Shown here: positions 54,356 through 64,000 of the stretch, in pieces
Position numbering within the stretch: the stretch's first letter is position 1
Layout of the letters: each line of letters opens with the position of its first letter
NCBI RefSeq assembly: GCF_017874615.1
Contig: NZ_JAGIKV010000008.1
Location: 248,001-312,000, forward strand
Reading direction: 5' to 3'
DNA from: Paenibacillus xylanexedens
GTDB taxonomy: Bacteria; Bacillota; Bacilli; Paenibacillales; Paenibacillaceae
Length of the DNA stretch: 64,000 nt
Translations under genes and position numbers: made by a program
Notes under the pieces: model-generated
Told to the model about the DNA's origin: nothing
The model's input: only the letters and a program-made list of their open reading frames with translations
Database searches by the model: none

Positions 54356-54413
54356 TGTACGGGTTTATACCCACTTATCCACATATTCAGTGCCCCTATT
54401 ACTATTATTACTA
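54340..54413. other. oriC unwinding side: DnaA boxes, DnaA-trio tract and AT-rich DUE
   Basis: TGTGGATAG (54340-54348) and TTATCCACA (54375-54383) precede CTA-TTA-CTA-TTA-TTA-CTA (54396-54413). These six consecutive triplets fit the DnaA-trio pattern (3'-(G/A)A(T/A) on the other strand). They run into an AT-rich stretch (AAAAAGATCTTAAAGATATC). Confidence 0.8.
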
Positions 54414-54526
54414 AAAAGATCTTAAAGATATCATCTCCAAAATAGCCATTTCGGAGCTTAGCCTTCGGCCTTCGAAAAACACCTTTTAACACCCCAACAC
54501 CCAAAAAATCAGCTAGGAGTGAAACC

Positions 54527-55669
54527 ATGAAAATCAGCATAATGAAAAACTACTTAAACGATTCCATACAGCAAGTATCCAAAGCGATCTCGAGCCGTAC
54601 GACGATTCCGATTCTGAGCGGTATCAAATTCGACGTGAATCATCAAGGTGTAACGTTGACAGCAAGTGACACCGATATATCCATTCAATCCTTCATCCCG
54701 CTTGAAGATGGAGATAAAAGCGTAGTTCAGGTAGATCAACCCGGCAGTGTAGTTTTGCCAGCCAAGTTTTTTGTGGAAATCATCAAGAAGCTGCCATCAC
54801 AGGAAGTGCACATGGAAGTCAAAGAGAACTTCAACACCTTTATCTCCGCAGGTGCTACCGAAATTCAACTGGTAGGTCTTGATCCGGAAGAATTCCCGGT
54901 ACTGCCAAGCATCGAAGAAAACCAAACCGTCTCCATTCCAGGAGATTTGCTGAAAAATATGATCAAACAAACGGTCTTCTCCATTTCCACACATGAGACT
55001 ACTCCAATCCTGACAGGTGTACTCTGGAGTTTGGGTGACAACGAATTGAAATTTGTGGCAACAGACCGCCACCGTCTTGCTACTCGATCAGCAATGCTGG
55101 ATAATGCAGAAGGTATCCGCTTCAACAACGTGGTCATTTCCGGTAAAACGCTGAACGAACTCAGCAAAATTGTTCCGGATCAAAATACCCTTGTGGATAT
55201 CGTTGTTGCAGATAACCAGGTCCTGTTCAAAATCGACCGTGTATTGTTCTACTCCCGTATTTTGGACGGAACATATCCGGATACTTCTAGAATTATTCCA
55301 ACGTCATACAAAACAGAACTTGTTTTAGATACAAAAAAATTAAGCGAATCCATTGACCGGGCTTATTTGCTGTCGCGTGAAGAGAAAACAAACATCGTGC
55401 GTATGCAAACGATGGATTCAGGATCCGTTGAAATTTCTTCAAGCTCTTCCGAGCTAGGTAAAGTAAGAGAAGAAATCGAACCTGCCGAGTTTACAGGAGA
55501 TCCGTTAAAAATCTCGTTCAACTCCAAATACATGCTGGATGTGCTCAAAGTTGTTGAAAGTGAGCAGCTGATGATCGCTTTTACAGGAGTCATGAGTCCA
55601 ATCATCTTGAAACCGCTGGATGACAGTCACAGCCTTTACGTGATATTGCCATATCGGACGACCAACTAA
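54527..55669 (+). CDS. dnaN: DNA polymerase III beta sliding clamp
   Basis: 380 aa. Three repeats of the clamp fold; TIPILSGIKFDV and TPILTGVLWSL are repeat marks and YVILPYRTTN is the C-terminus. AGGAGTGAAACC before ATG. 220 bp after dnaA with the origin DUE between, then yaaA 16 bp on. Confidence 0.98.
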   Translation: MKISIMKNYLNDSIQQVSKAISSRTTIPILSGIKFDVNHQGVTLTASDTDISIQSFIPLEDGDKSVVQVDQPGSVVLPAKFFVEIIKKLPSQEVHMEVKENFNTFISAGATEIQLVGLDPEEFPVLPSIEENQTVSIPGDLLKNMIKQTVFSISTHETTPILTGVLWSLGDNELKFVATDRHRLATRSAMLDNAEGIRFNNVVISGKTLNELSKIVPDQNTLVDIVVADNQVLFKIDRVLFYSRILDGTYPDTSRIIPTSYKTELVLDTKKLSESIDRAYLLSREEKTNIVRMQTMDSGSVEISSSSSELGKVREEIEPAEFTGDPLKISFNSKYMLDVLKVVESEQLMIAFTGVMSPIILKPLDDSHSLYVILPYRTTN

Positions 55670-55685
55670 CGAAAGGAAGATCACA

Positions 55686-55901
55686 GTGAACCAAGTTACG
55701 ATTCGTACGGAATATATTAAGCTTGATCAATTTTTGAAACTGGCTGATTGCATCCCAACTGGAGGTATGGCCAAAGCTCTGCTTCAGGAAGGACTTGTAC
55801 GTGTGAATAAAGAGCCTGAGGAACGCCGGGGACGTAAGTTATACCCTGGGGATATCGTTGAAGTGGACGGAGAAGGCACATTCGAAGTTGCTGCAGAATA
55901 A
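55686..55901 (+). CDS. yaaA: S4-domain RNA-binding protein YaaA
   Basis: 71 aa, GTG after GGAAGATCACA. S4 fold: IKLDQFLKLADCIPTGGMAK, LVRVNKEPEERRGRKLYPGD. Small RNA-binding protein between dnaN and recF, linked to 50S ribosome assembly in B. subtilis (YaaA/RlbA). Confidence 0.94.
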   Translation: MNQVTIRTEYIKLDQFLKLADCIPTGGMAKALLQEGLVRVNKEPEERRGRKLYPGDIVEVDGEGTFEVAAE

Positions 55902-55958
55902 GAAGACCAGTTCGATCCTGCTGCCTCCTGACGGACGGGATAAAAGGGAGGTTACCGC

Positions 55959-57071
55959 GTGTTTGTGAACAGCATTGATCTGCAGAATTTCCGCAATTAT
56001 GAACATCTGAGACTGGATTCTTTTGGTCCCGTAAACTTGTTGATCGGGCAAAATGCCCAAGGCAAGACCAATCTTGCAGAGGCGATTTTTGTACTTGCAC
56101 TCACCAAGAGCCACCGTACATCCCGTGACAAGGAGTTAATCCGTTTCGGTGAGGAACGTGCCAGACTTGCAGCAGAGGTCGACAAAAAGTACGGATCGGT
56201 CAAGCTTGAACTATCTTTGTCGCAACAAGGCAAAAAAGCAAAGATTAACGGCTTGGAGCAGCGCAAGTTAAGTGATTTTGTCGGAGCGCTCAATGTTGTG
56301 ATGTTTGCACCGGAGGATCTGGAGATTGTAAAAGGCACACCGGGGGTCCGCCGCCGGTTTCTTGACATGGAGATCGGACAGGTTGCACCTGGCTACCTGT
56401 ATCACCTGCAGCAATATCAAAAAGTGCTCGTCCAACGAAATAATTTGCTTAAGCAGTTATGGGGAAAAGGGGCATCGGCCCAGACCATGCTTGAGGTGTG
56501 GAACGAACAACTGGTCGAGCATGGTGTTAAAATCGTCAAAAAAAGGAAACAATTCATAAAGAAACTGCAAAAGTGGGCAGAAACGATTCATCAGGGGATC
56601 ACCGGAGGCGGAGAAGTCTTGCGGCTGGCCTACCTTCCTTCCTTCAGCGAAGCCGCTGAGGAAGATGAAGCTGTCTTAATGGACCAATTTATGATAAAAT
56701 TATCACAAATGAAAGAGCAGGAGATTCGCCGAGGCACAACCCTTAGTGGGCCGCATCGGGATGACCTGTCCTTTTTCATTAACGATCGGGAAGTACAAAC
56801 ATATGGCTCGCAGGGGCAGCAGCGCACAACGGCGTTGTCCCTTAAACTTGCGGAAATTGAACTGATTCATGAAGAAATCGGAGAATATCCAGTTCTGTTG
56901 CTGGATGATGTTCTGTCCGAGCTGGACCCTTTTCGCCAGACGCAGCTGATCGAAACGTTCCAGAGCAAGGTGCAAACCTTTATTACGGCTACGGGGATCG
57001 AGAGCCTGAACGTTGACAAGCTCAAAGATGCCAGTATTTATCACGTTCATGCCGGACAGGTTGAACGCTAA
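55959..57071 (+). CDS. recF: DNA replication and repair protein RecF
   Basis: 370 aa, GTG behind AAGGGAGGTTACCGC. Walker A GQNAQGKTNLAEA, ABC signature region TLSGPHRDDLSF with SQGQQRTTALSLKLAE, Walker B VLLLDDVLSELD. SMC-like ATPase assisting RecA loading at gaps. Same operon as dnaN-yaaA, and remB follows 14 bp later. Confidence 0.97.
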   Translation: MFVNSIDLQNFRNYEHLRLDSFGPVNLLIGQNAQGKTNLAEAIFVLALTKSHRTSRDKELIRFGEERARLAAEVDKKYGSVKLELSLSQQGKKAKINGLEQRKLSDFVGALNVVMFAPEDLEIVKGTPGVRRRFLDMEIGQVAPGYLYHLQQYQKVLVQRNNLLKQLWGKGASAQTMLEVWNEQLVEHGVKIVKKRKQFIKKLQKWAETIHQGITGGGEVLRLAYLPSFSEAAEEDEAVLMDQFMIKLSQMKEQEIRRGTTLSGPHRDDLSFFINDREVQTYGSQGQQRTTALSLKLAEIELIHEEIGEYPVLLLDDVLSELDPFRQTQLIETFQSKVQTFITATGIESLNVDKLKDASIYHVHAGQVER

Positions 57072-57085
57072 GGAGTGAGGGGCTT

Positions 57086-57334
57086 ATGTACATTCATCTG
57101 GGCGGTGAGAAGATCATCCGTTCTTCCGAATTGGTCGCTATTTTTGATATATCGATTGAAAAATCCTCAAAGATCTCCAAGCAGTATGTCACGCATGCCG
57201 AGCAGGAAAAAACAGTGGAACACATCGGCGAAGAGGAAGCCAAGTCCATTGTGGTGACCAAAAACATTGTGTACTACTCGCCTATTTCCTCAGCCACGCT
57301 GAAGAAGCGGGCTCACATTTTTCCTGATCTCTAG
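57086..57334 (+). CDS. remB: Extracellular matrix regulator RemB (DUF370)
   Basis: 82 aa. N-terminal MYIHLGGEKIIRSSELVAIFDI and SIVVTKNIVYYSPISSATLKKR match the DUF370 family (YaaB). Works with RemA in biofilm-matrix gene activation. Start ATG after GGAGTGAGGGGCTT. Located between recF and gyrB, as in Bacillus. Confidence 0.92.
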   Translation: MYIHLGGEKIIRSSELVAIFDISIEKSSKISKQYVTHAEQEKTVEHIGEEEAKSIVVTKNIVYYSPISSATLKKRAHIFPDL

Positions 57335-57388
57335 CGTTGGTGTGGCATAAAAAGTGTGTCTTTTGCTGCTTGTCTTTATGTGGACAGC

Positions 57389-57422
57389 TTGCTGAAATGA
57401 AGAACATAGCCGGTTTCAGCAA
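57389..57422 (+). promoter_or_regulatory. Inverted repeat in the gyrB leader
   Basis: TTGCTGAAA (57389-57397) and TTTCAGCAA (57414-57422), perfect 9-bp arms, 16-bp loop, about 55 bp before the gyrB start. Could control gyrB translation or supercoil-responsive transcription; no known class recognised. Confidence 0.5.
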
Positions 57423-57432
57423 ACATTCTTAG

Positions 57433-59388
<1,956 letters not shown>

Positions 59389-59399
59389 CATATTCGAAG

Positions 59400-59426
59400 A
59401 GGCGCCTGAGAGGGCGCCTTTTTTAT
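59400..59426 (+). terminator. gyrB intrinsic terminator
   Basis: AGGCGCC-TGAGA-GGGCGCCT followed by TTTTTTATATT. The opposite side is A-poor, so it is mainly a plus-strand terminator. Confidence 0.92.
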
Positions 59427-59481
59427 ATTAGGGAAGGTATGGAACAGGGAAGGCGCATACTTAGAATTCCGTATCCCTTTG

Positions 59482-60429
59482 TTATCGACGTACACGTTTT
59501 TTGGTTGACGAGGCCTGTGCTTTGGGGGATGGACGAGAACTCTTACTCTTTTTGGAGGGCAAACGACCGTACGCAATTGCATAGCGTTTGATCTTCCGGT
59601 ACGTCTCCTTGTCCGGTAATAAGCCAAAGGCGTAAATGCCTGGCAGTGTGTTGACTTCAAGAATCCAAGGACGCCCTGCTTTGTCTAGCGCAATATCAAT
59701 ACCAATCTCTTTGAGTCTTGGAAATGATGTTTGCAATTGCACAGCGGTATGAATACCTAAGCGGTACAGCTCAGTGCGAAGTTTTTTGAAGCCATCCTGG
59801 TGAAGATGGGGGAGTACGAGTTCTTCAAACGTGCCCAATCGTCCGCCGCCATGAATGTTGGTGATGATTTTGCCTGGCGCAGCAACACGTCCCAGAATAC
59901 CTGTTGTTTCCCAGTTGTGTTGCAGATTTTTCTGAGTTAACACACGCAAGTCAAAAGGCAAATCTCCATGCTTCATCAGCGAGATTCCCTGTTGAATGAT
60001 ATAATCACGTTCCTGAATGCGATCATTCAGTGCTCGTTCGAGTTCGTCCAGGGAATGAAATGATCTCTCCTCTGTACCGTATTGGAGATGATATGTTGTT
60101 GTGAGATAGGTAGCTCTGGAGATAATAGCACTTGCTTCGGGTTCATCCGGCAGGTTTCGATCATTGGTTTCTTCCGAAACCTCTGCATCTGTGGTGGAAT
60201 CTTCGGAATTAACAACAGGTTCGTATAAACGGGTTGTTCTCACCCGCATAACGCCATTACCGTAAGTGCCACGGTCCGGTTTGATATAGTTGGACTCAAA
60301 TAATTCAGTCATTCGTTCCAGAGTTTGACGGCTATATTTTCGGGTCACTGGGATATATTCATTCACAATGCGACTGCGTTGTAACACGGCTGTTTTGGCC
60401 CATTTGCTGGAGACGCGTTGGATACCCAA
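59482..60429 (-). CDS. YheC/YheD-family ATP-grasp protein (spore coat-associated)
   Basis: 315 aa, TTG start at 60429 behind AAAGGA. ATP-grasp: substrate and nucleotide lobe (YIKPDRGTYGNGVMRV; DYIIQQGISL), metal-binding Asp/Glu/Asn in IDIALDKAGRPWILEVNTLPG. The family includes endospore coat-associated proteins of unknown substrate. A Ser/Lys/Arg-rich tail (SKKSKSSRPS). Encoded on the opposite strand between gyrB and gyrA. Confidence 0.9.
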   Translation of the reverse strand: MGIQRVSSKWAKTAVLQRSRIVNEYIPVTRKYSRQTLERMTELFESNYIKPDRGTYGNGVMRVRTTRLYEPVVNSEDSTTDAEVSEETNDRNLPDEPEASAIISRATYLTTTYHLQYGTEERSFHSLDELERALNDRIQERDYIIQQGISLMKHGDLPFDLRVLTQKNLQHNWETTGILGRVAAPGKIITNIHGGGRLGTFEELVLPHLHQDGFKKLRTELYRLGIHTAVQLQTSFPRLKEIGIDIALDKAGRPWILEVNTLPGIYAFGLLPDKETYRKIKRYAIAYGRLPSKKSKSSRPSPKAQASSTKKRVRR

Positions 60430-60854
60430 GATTCATCAGTCCTTTCATGTTTTGTTCAGTTCTAAAGAGGGAAAGACACGGAGAAATCAAAGGACAAGAG
60501 ACGATTTCAGTGGTATAATAGAGAAATATGGCGTTTTGTGCGATGAGCTGCACAATTTGCAGTTTGATCGTAGGACGGGAATGGCTTTAGCCTCGGTAGG
60601 CACAGTACATATGCCGTTTTTCTAGCATTGTATGTGCAATTGGGGAGGAAGGCAGGGCGTATCCCCAGACACGCAGAAGTTCCCGGAAGAAAGGCTATTG
60701 CCCAGCGGACGTTTAATTGTGTAACTTTTGTGAAAGTAATATAATAAAGAGTAGCGTTCTTGCGCGGTTTTAGCCTTGTTAGGCTTTTCACATATAATCA
60801 ATTTTTTGCATGACGGAATGGAACGTTTGTTGAAGGACAAGAAGGAGGTCCAGC
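60430..60854. other. gyrA upstream region
   Basis: Plus-strand candidates: TATAAT at 60515 with AGGACA at -35, and the gyrA promoter at 60717-60745. Downstream are AGCCT-TGTT-AGGCT followed by TTTT (about 60768-60790), a possible small attenuator in the gyrA leader, and another TATAAT near 60795. An unsupported 20-codon frame begins at 60528. Confidence 0.5.
60717..60745 (+). promoter_or_regulatory. gyrA promoter
   Basis: TTGTGT (60717-60722), 17 bp, TATAAT (60740-60745). About 110 bp before the start codon. Confidence 0.7.
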
Positions 60855-63419
60855 ATGGCGGAAGAAATGAACTCTCAGATTACAGATCGGGATATAGGCG
60901 TCGAGATGCGTGAATCGTTTATGGATTATGCGATGAGCATCATCGTTAGCCGTGCCTTACCTGACGTGCGTGATGGATTGAAGCCGGTTCACCGGCGTAT
61001 TCTGTACGCGATGTCAGAGCTCGGCATGACACCCGATAAACCACATAAAAAATCAGCCAGAATCGTCGGCGAAGTTATCGGTAAGTATCACCCACACGGT
61101 GACTCTGCTGTTTACGAGACGATGGTACGGATGGCACAGGATTTCTCCCTGCGTTATATGCATGTAGATGGACATGGTAACTTTGGATCGGTCGATGGTG
61201 ATATGGCAGCAGCCATGCGTTATACCGAAGCACGTTTGTCCAAGATTGCTATGGAAATGCTCAGAGATATCAACAAGGATACGATTGATTTCCAGCCGAA
61301 CTATGACGGTGAAGAACATGAGCCAATCGTCCTGCCTGCTCGTTTTCCTAACTTGCTTGTCAATGGGGTCGGCGGGATCGCGGTAGGTATGGCCACCAAT
61401 ATTCCTCCTCATAATCTGGGCGAGGTCATTGATGGTGTACAGGCCATGATTCAAAATCCGGACATTACATCCATGGAACTCATGGATTACATTCAAGGAC
61501 CAGACTTCCCTACGTCCGGCTACATTTTGGGCCGTTCAGGTATTCGTCAGGCGTATCAGACCGGACGTGGTTCTGTAACGATGCGGGCTAAAACCAACAT
61601 CGAAGAGAATAACAATAAGGCGAAAATTATCGTTACGGAGCTACCTTATCAGGTGAACAAGGCGAGACTCGTTGAGAAAATCGCCGAGTTGGTACGTGAT
61701 AAAAAGATTGATGGCATTACAGACCTTCGTGATGAGTCTGACCGTAACGGTATGCGGGTTGTAATTGAGCTTCGCAGAGACGTGAATCCGGGGGTTGTTC
61801 TGAACAACTTGTACAAACATACATCGATGCAATCCACTTTCGGAATTAACATGCTTGCGATTGTTAATAAAGAACCTAAAATTCTGAACTTGCGTGAAGT
61901 GTTGTATCACTATCTGCAGCATCAGATTGAGGTTATTCGCAGACGTACGCAGTTTGAACTGAAGAAGGCTGAAGCTCGTGCACACATTCTGGAAGGCTTA
62001 CGTATTGCGCTGGATCATATCGATGAGATTATTACATTGATTCGTTCATCCAGTAATGCAGATGCAGCCAGAGAAGGTTTGATTGAGCGTTTTTCACTCA
62101 GTCATGATCAGGCTCAAGCGATTCTCGATATGCGTTTGCAACGCCTCACAGGTCTGGAACGCGAACGTATTGAAAATGAATATAACGAACTGATGGTCAA
62201 AATCAGAGAGTATCGCGAAATTCTGGCGAATGAGCATCTGGTGCTTGAGATTATCAGTACGGAGCTGCAAGAGATCCGCGACCGCTTCAGCGATGATCGT
62301 CGTACGGAGATCACTGTAGGTGAAGAGAGTATTCTGGATGAGGACCTGATTCCACGTGAAGAGGTTATTATTACGATTACTCATACAGGCTACGTGAAAC
62401 GTCTGCCGGTATCCACATACCGCAGCCAGAAACGTGGTGGACGTGGGGTCGTGGGAATGGATACGAAAGATACCGACTTTGTCGAGCATCTGTTTGTGAC
62501 CAACTCTCACAACTACCTCATGTTCTTCACCGACAAAGGTAAAGTGTACCGTCTCAAAGCTTACGAGATTCCAGAGCTTGGACGTACCGCACGGGGAACT
62601 CCGATTATCAACCTGATCCAGATCGAGCAGGGTGAATCGGTCAATGCCGTAATTCCGGTTCAGGAATTCGAAAGTGACAGATACTTGTTCTTTGCTACCC
62701 GCCAAGGGGTTGTGAAGAAGACGCCACTTGAGGATTACACCAATATTCGCAAAGGTGGCTTGATCGGTATTTCCTTACGTGATGATGACGTTCTGATCGA
62801 TGTTAAGCTGACCGATGGATTGCAAGAGATCATCATGGGTACAGCTCACGGAATGTCTATTCGATTCTCGGAAGGTAACGTACGTTCCATGGGACGTAGC
62901 GCAACCGGGGTCAAAGGGATTACATTGGATAAACAGGATGCTGTTATCGGCATGGATGTAGTTGATAAAGAGCTTGATGTTCTGATCGTTACAGCCAAGG
63001 GTTACGGTAAACGTACACCTGTCAGTGATTATCGGATGCAGACTCGTGGCGGTAAAGGGATCAAGACTATTAATGTCACAGAGAAGAACGGCTCAGTAGT
63101 CAGCCTCAAAATGGTTAAAACCGAAGAGGATCTGATGATTATCACGTCTAGCGGTACGTTGATCCGGATGAGCATGGAAGGCATATCCACTATGGGTCGA
63201 TACACGCAGGGTGTGAAGCTGATTCATATTCGTGACGAGGATTCAGTAGCTACAGTCAGCCGAATTGACAAAAATGAAGAGGAACCAGACGATGAGTCGC
63301 TTGAAGGCTTGGAAGGCGAGGAGTCCCAAGCTCCGGTAGTAAGCTTGGAAGAAGGCACCGTTTCTGACGCTGAGGTTAATGAAGTTGAGGGCGACGACGA
63401 TTCCGGTTCGGAAGCATAA
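60855..63419 (+). CDS. gyrA: DNA gyrase subunit A
   Basis: 854 aa. Quinolone region with Ser84 and Glu88 ([13 protein letters not shown]) is wild type, and the catalytic Tyr123 is in [10 protein letters not shown]. GyrA-box-type QKRGGRG is in the C-terminal domain, which ends in a long acidic tail of about 45 residues. ATG behind GAAGGAGGTCCAGC. Confidence 0.99.
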   Translation: MAEEMNSQITDRDIGVEMRESFMDYAMSIIVSRALPDVRDGLKPVHRRILYAMSELGMTPDKPHKKSARIVGEVIGKYHPHGDSAVYETMVRMAQDFSLRYMHVDGHGNFGSVDGDMAAAMRYTEARLSKIAMEMLRDINKDTIDFQPNYDGEEHEPIVLPARFPNLLVNGVGGIAVGMATNIPPHNLGEVIDGVQAMIQNPDITSMELMDYIQGPDFPTSGYILGRSGIRQAYQTGRGSVTMRAKTNIEENNNKAKIIVTELPYQVNKARLVEKIAELVRDKKIDGITDLRDESDRNGMRVVIELRRDVNPGVVLNNLYKHTSMQSTFGINMLAIVNKEPKILNLREVLYHYLQHQIEVIRRRTQFELKKAEARAHILEGLRIALDHIDEIITLIRSSSNADAAREGLIERFSLSHDQAQAILDMRLQRLTGLERERIENEYNELMVKIREYREILANEHLVLEIISTELQEIRDRFSDDRRTEITVGEESILDEDLIPREEVIITITHTGYVKRLPVSTYRSQKRGGRGVVGMDTKDTDFVEHLFVTNSHNYLMFFTDKGKVYRLKAYEIPELGRTARGTPIINLIQIEQGESVNAVIPVQEFESDRYLFFATRQGVVKKTPLEDYTNIRKGGLIGISLRDDDVLIDVKLTDGLQEIIMGTAHGMSIRFSEGNVRSMGRSATGVKGITLDKQDAVIGMDVVDKELDVLIVTAKGYGKRTPVSDYRMQTRGGKGIKTINVTEKNGSVVSLKMVKTEEDLMIITSSGTLIRMSMEGISTMGRYTQGVKLIHIRDEDSVATVSRIDKNEEEPDDESLEGLEGEESQAPVVSLEEGTVSDAEVNEVEGDDDSGSEA

Positions 63420-63467
63420 AATAGAATTTTATAAAGACTGATCTCTTGGAGATTGGAAGAAGATTGC

Positions 63468-63497
63468 GAGGGCTCCCACGGGGAGCCCTTTTGTTTG
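63468..63497 (+). terminator. gyrA intrinsic terminator
   Basis: GGGCTCCC-ACG-GGGAGCCC followed by TTTTGTTTG. Confidence 0.88.
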
Positions 63498-63642
63498 TAT
63501 AAAGGAATCTCTTCTTTTTATTCTTCCGAATCTGGGATGTACAGCCTGATTCCTGAGTAATATAATGGGAAATATCATGAAAAACCGGCACTATGGTCTT
63601 GTTTGTATTAACATAGAAGAACGATGAGTGAGGGGAATACAC

Positions 63643-64000
63643 ATGGGATTAATCACCCTGTCAGAAGTCAAACCAGGACTCAAACTTGGGAGTGATGTGC
63701 AAACACTTCGCGGCAACGTTCTACTTCAGAAGGGAAAAGTCATTTTACCCAAGGATATGGAAGTGCTCAGAGCCTTTATGATTCAACAGGTAGATATTGA
63801 ACAAGAAAGAATGGCGTCGAGTAGTACGGGAACCAAAGGTGCATCTGTGTCCGCAGGAAGTTCTGCCAATGACAACAATGGTGAACGGGCAGGGAAGACA
63901 GGGAACGTCACCACAACTCCTGTAGTAACGTCTTTGCAGGATGAGTATGAGAAGATGGTCGGACTAACCAAAAATGCTTTCCTGTCCTCTCTGGCGGCTG
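63643..64000 (+). CDS. HD-GYP-like (c-di-GMP phosphodiesterase family) protein, 5' part only
   Basis: ATG after GTGAGGGGAATACAC; 119 codons seen, open to the window end. N-terminal MGLITLSEVKPGLKLGSDVQ, QKGKVILPKDMEVLRAFMIQQ matches the N-terminal module found before HD-GYP domains in Bacilli. A Ser/Gly/Asn/Thr linker follows. The HD-GYP catalytic motif itself would lie beyond 64000, so the assignment is tentative. Confidence 0.6.
   Translation, partial: MGLITLSEVKPGLKLGSDVQTLRGNVLLQKGKVILPKDMEVLRAFMIQQVDIEQERMASSSTGTKGASVSAGSSANDNNGERAGKTGNVTTTPVVTSLQDEYEKMVGLTKNAFLSSLAA

Overview
The window is the replication-origin region of a low-GC, spore-forming Firmicute. Gene content and order (walRKHIJ-htrA, purA, dnaB-rplI-gdpP, rpsF-ssb-rpsR, yyaC, parAB/noc, rsmG-mnmG-mnmE, jag-yidC-rnpA-rpmH, then dnaA-dnaN-yaaA-recF-remB-gyrB-gyrA) match the Bacillus/Paenibacillus origin. 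The MazG-like gene ahead of gdpP, the YheC/D ATP-grasp gene between gyrB and gyrA, and an interspersed intergenic repeat suggest Paenibacillus. That genus assignment is inference. No phage, insertion sequence or CRISPR array is visible.

Layout. 1-7.7 kb (minus): the WalRK cell-wall two-component operon with its modulators YycH and YycI, the metallo-hydrolase WalJ and an HtrA protease cut by the window edge. 8-13.4 kb: a LysM/G5/M23 envelope protein, a methyltransferase, a low-complexity membrane protein, and purA with a PurR operator. 13.9-18.9 kb: a mazG-like/yybS/gdpP/rplI/dnaB operon. 19-31 kb: accessory and envelope genes, namely a CBS-pair protein, an LCP ligase, a 14-TM drug exporter, an S11 peptidase homologue lacking its catalytic serine, an oligopeptide ABC importer (oppDFBCA) and an M15 peptidase. 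31.3-37.5 kb: rpsF-ssb-rpsR, yjzC, tRNA-Ser(CGA), mscS, DUF951, DUF3343, sporulation yyaC, DUF4446 and a cysteine desulfurase. 37.6-47.7 kb (minus): spo0J/soj, noc, rsmG-mnmG, mnmE, jag-yidC-rnpA, rpmH. 47.7-54.5 kb: the origin proper. 54.5-64 kb (plus): dnaN through gyrA and the start of an HD-GYP-like protein.

The most unusual architecture is at the origin. DnaA-box clusters lie next to rpmH (47.87-47.98 kb) and upstream of dnaA (52.5-52.83 kb), separated by a gluconate operon gntR-gntP-gntK with its own GntR operators and terminator. A third cluster with a DnaA-trio tract lies between dnaA and dnaN. Two parS sites are present: one is the stem of the rsmG terminator and one lies inside parB.

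Other points worth attention are a structured dispersed repeat (one copy inside the wal operon, with compensatory stem changes between copies), the catalytically compromised S11 peptidase, and the uncoupling of rpmH from rnpA. I found no clearly new multi-gene system. The strongest candidates for new biology are the split oriC, the parS/terminator overlap, the repeat element and the pseudo-peptidase.
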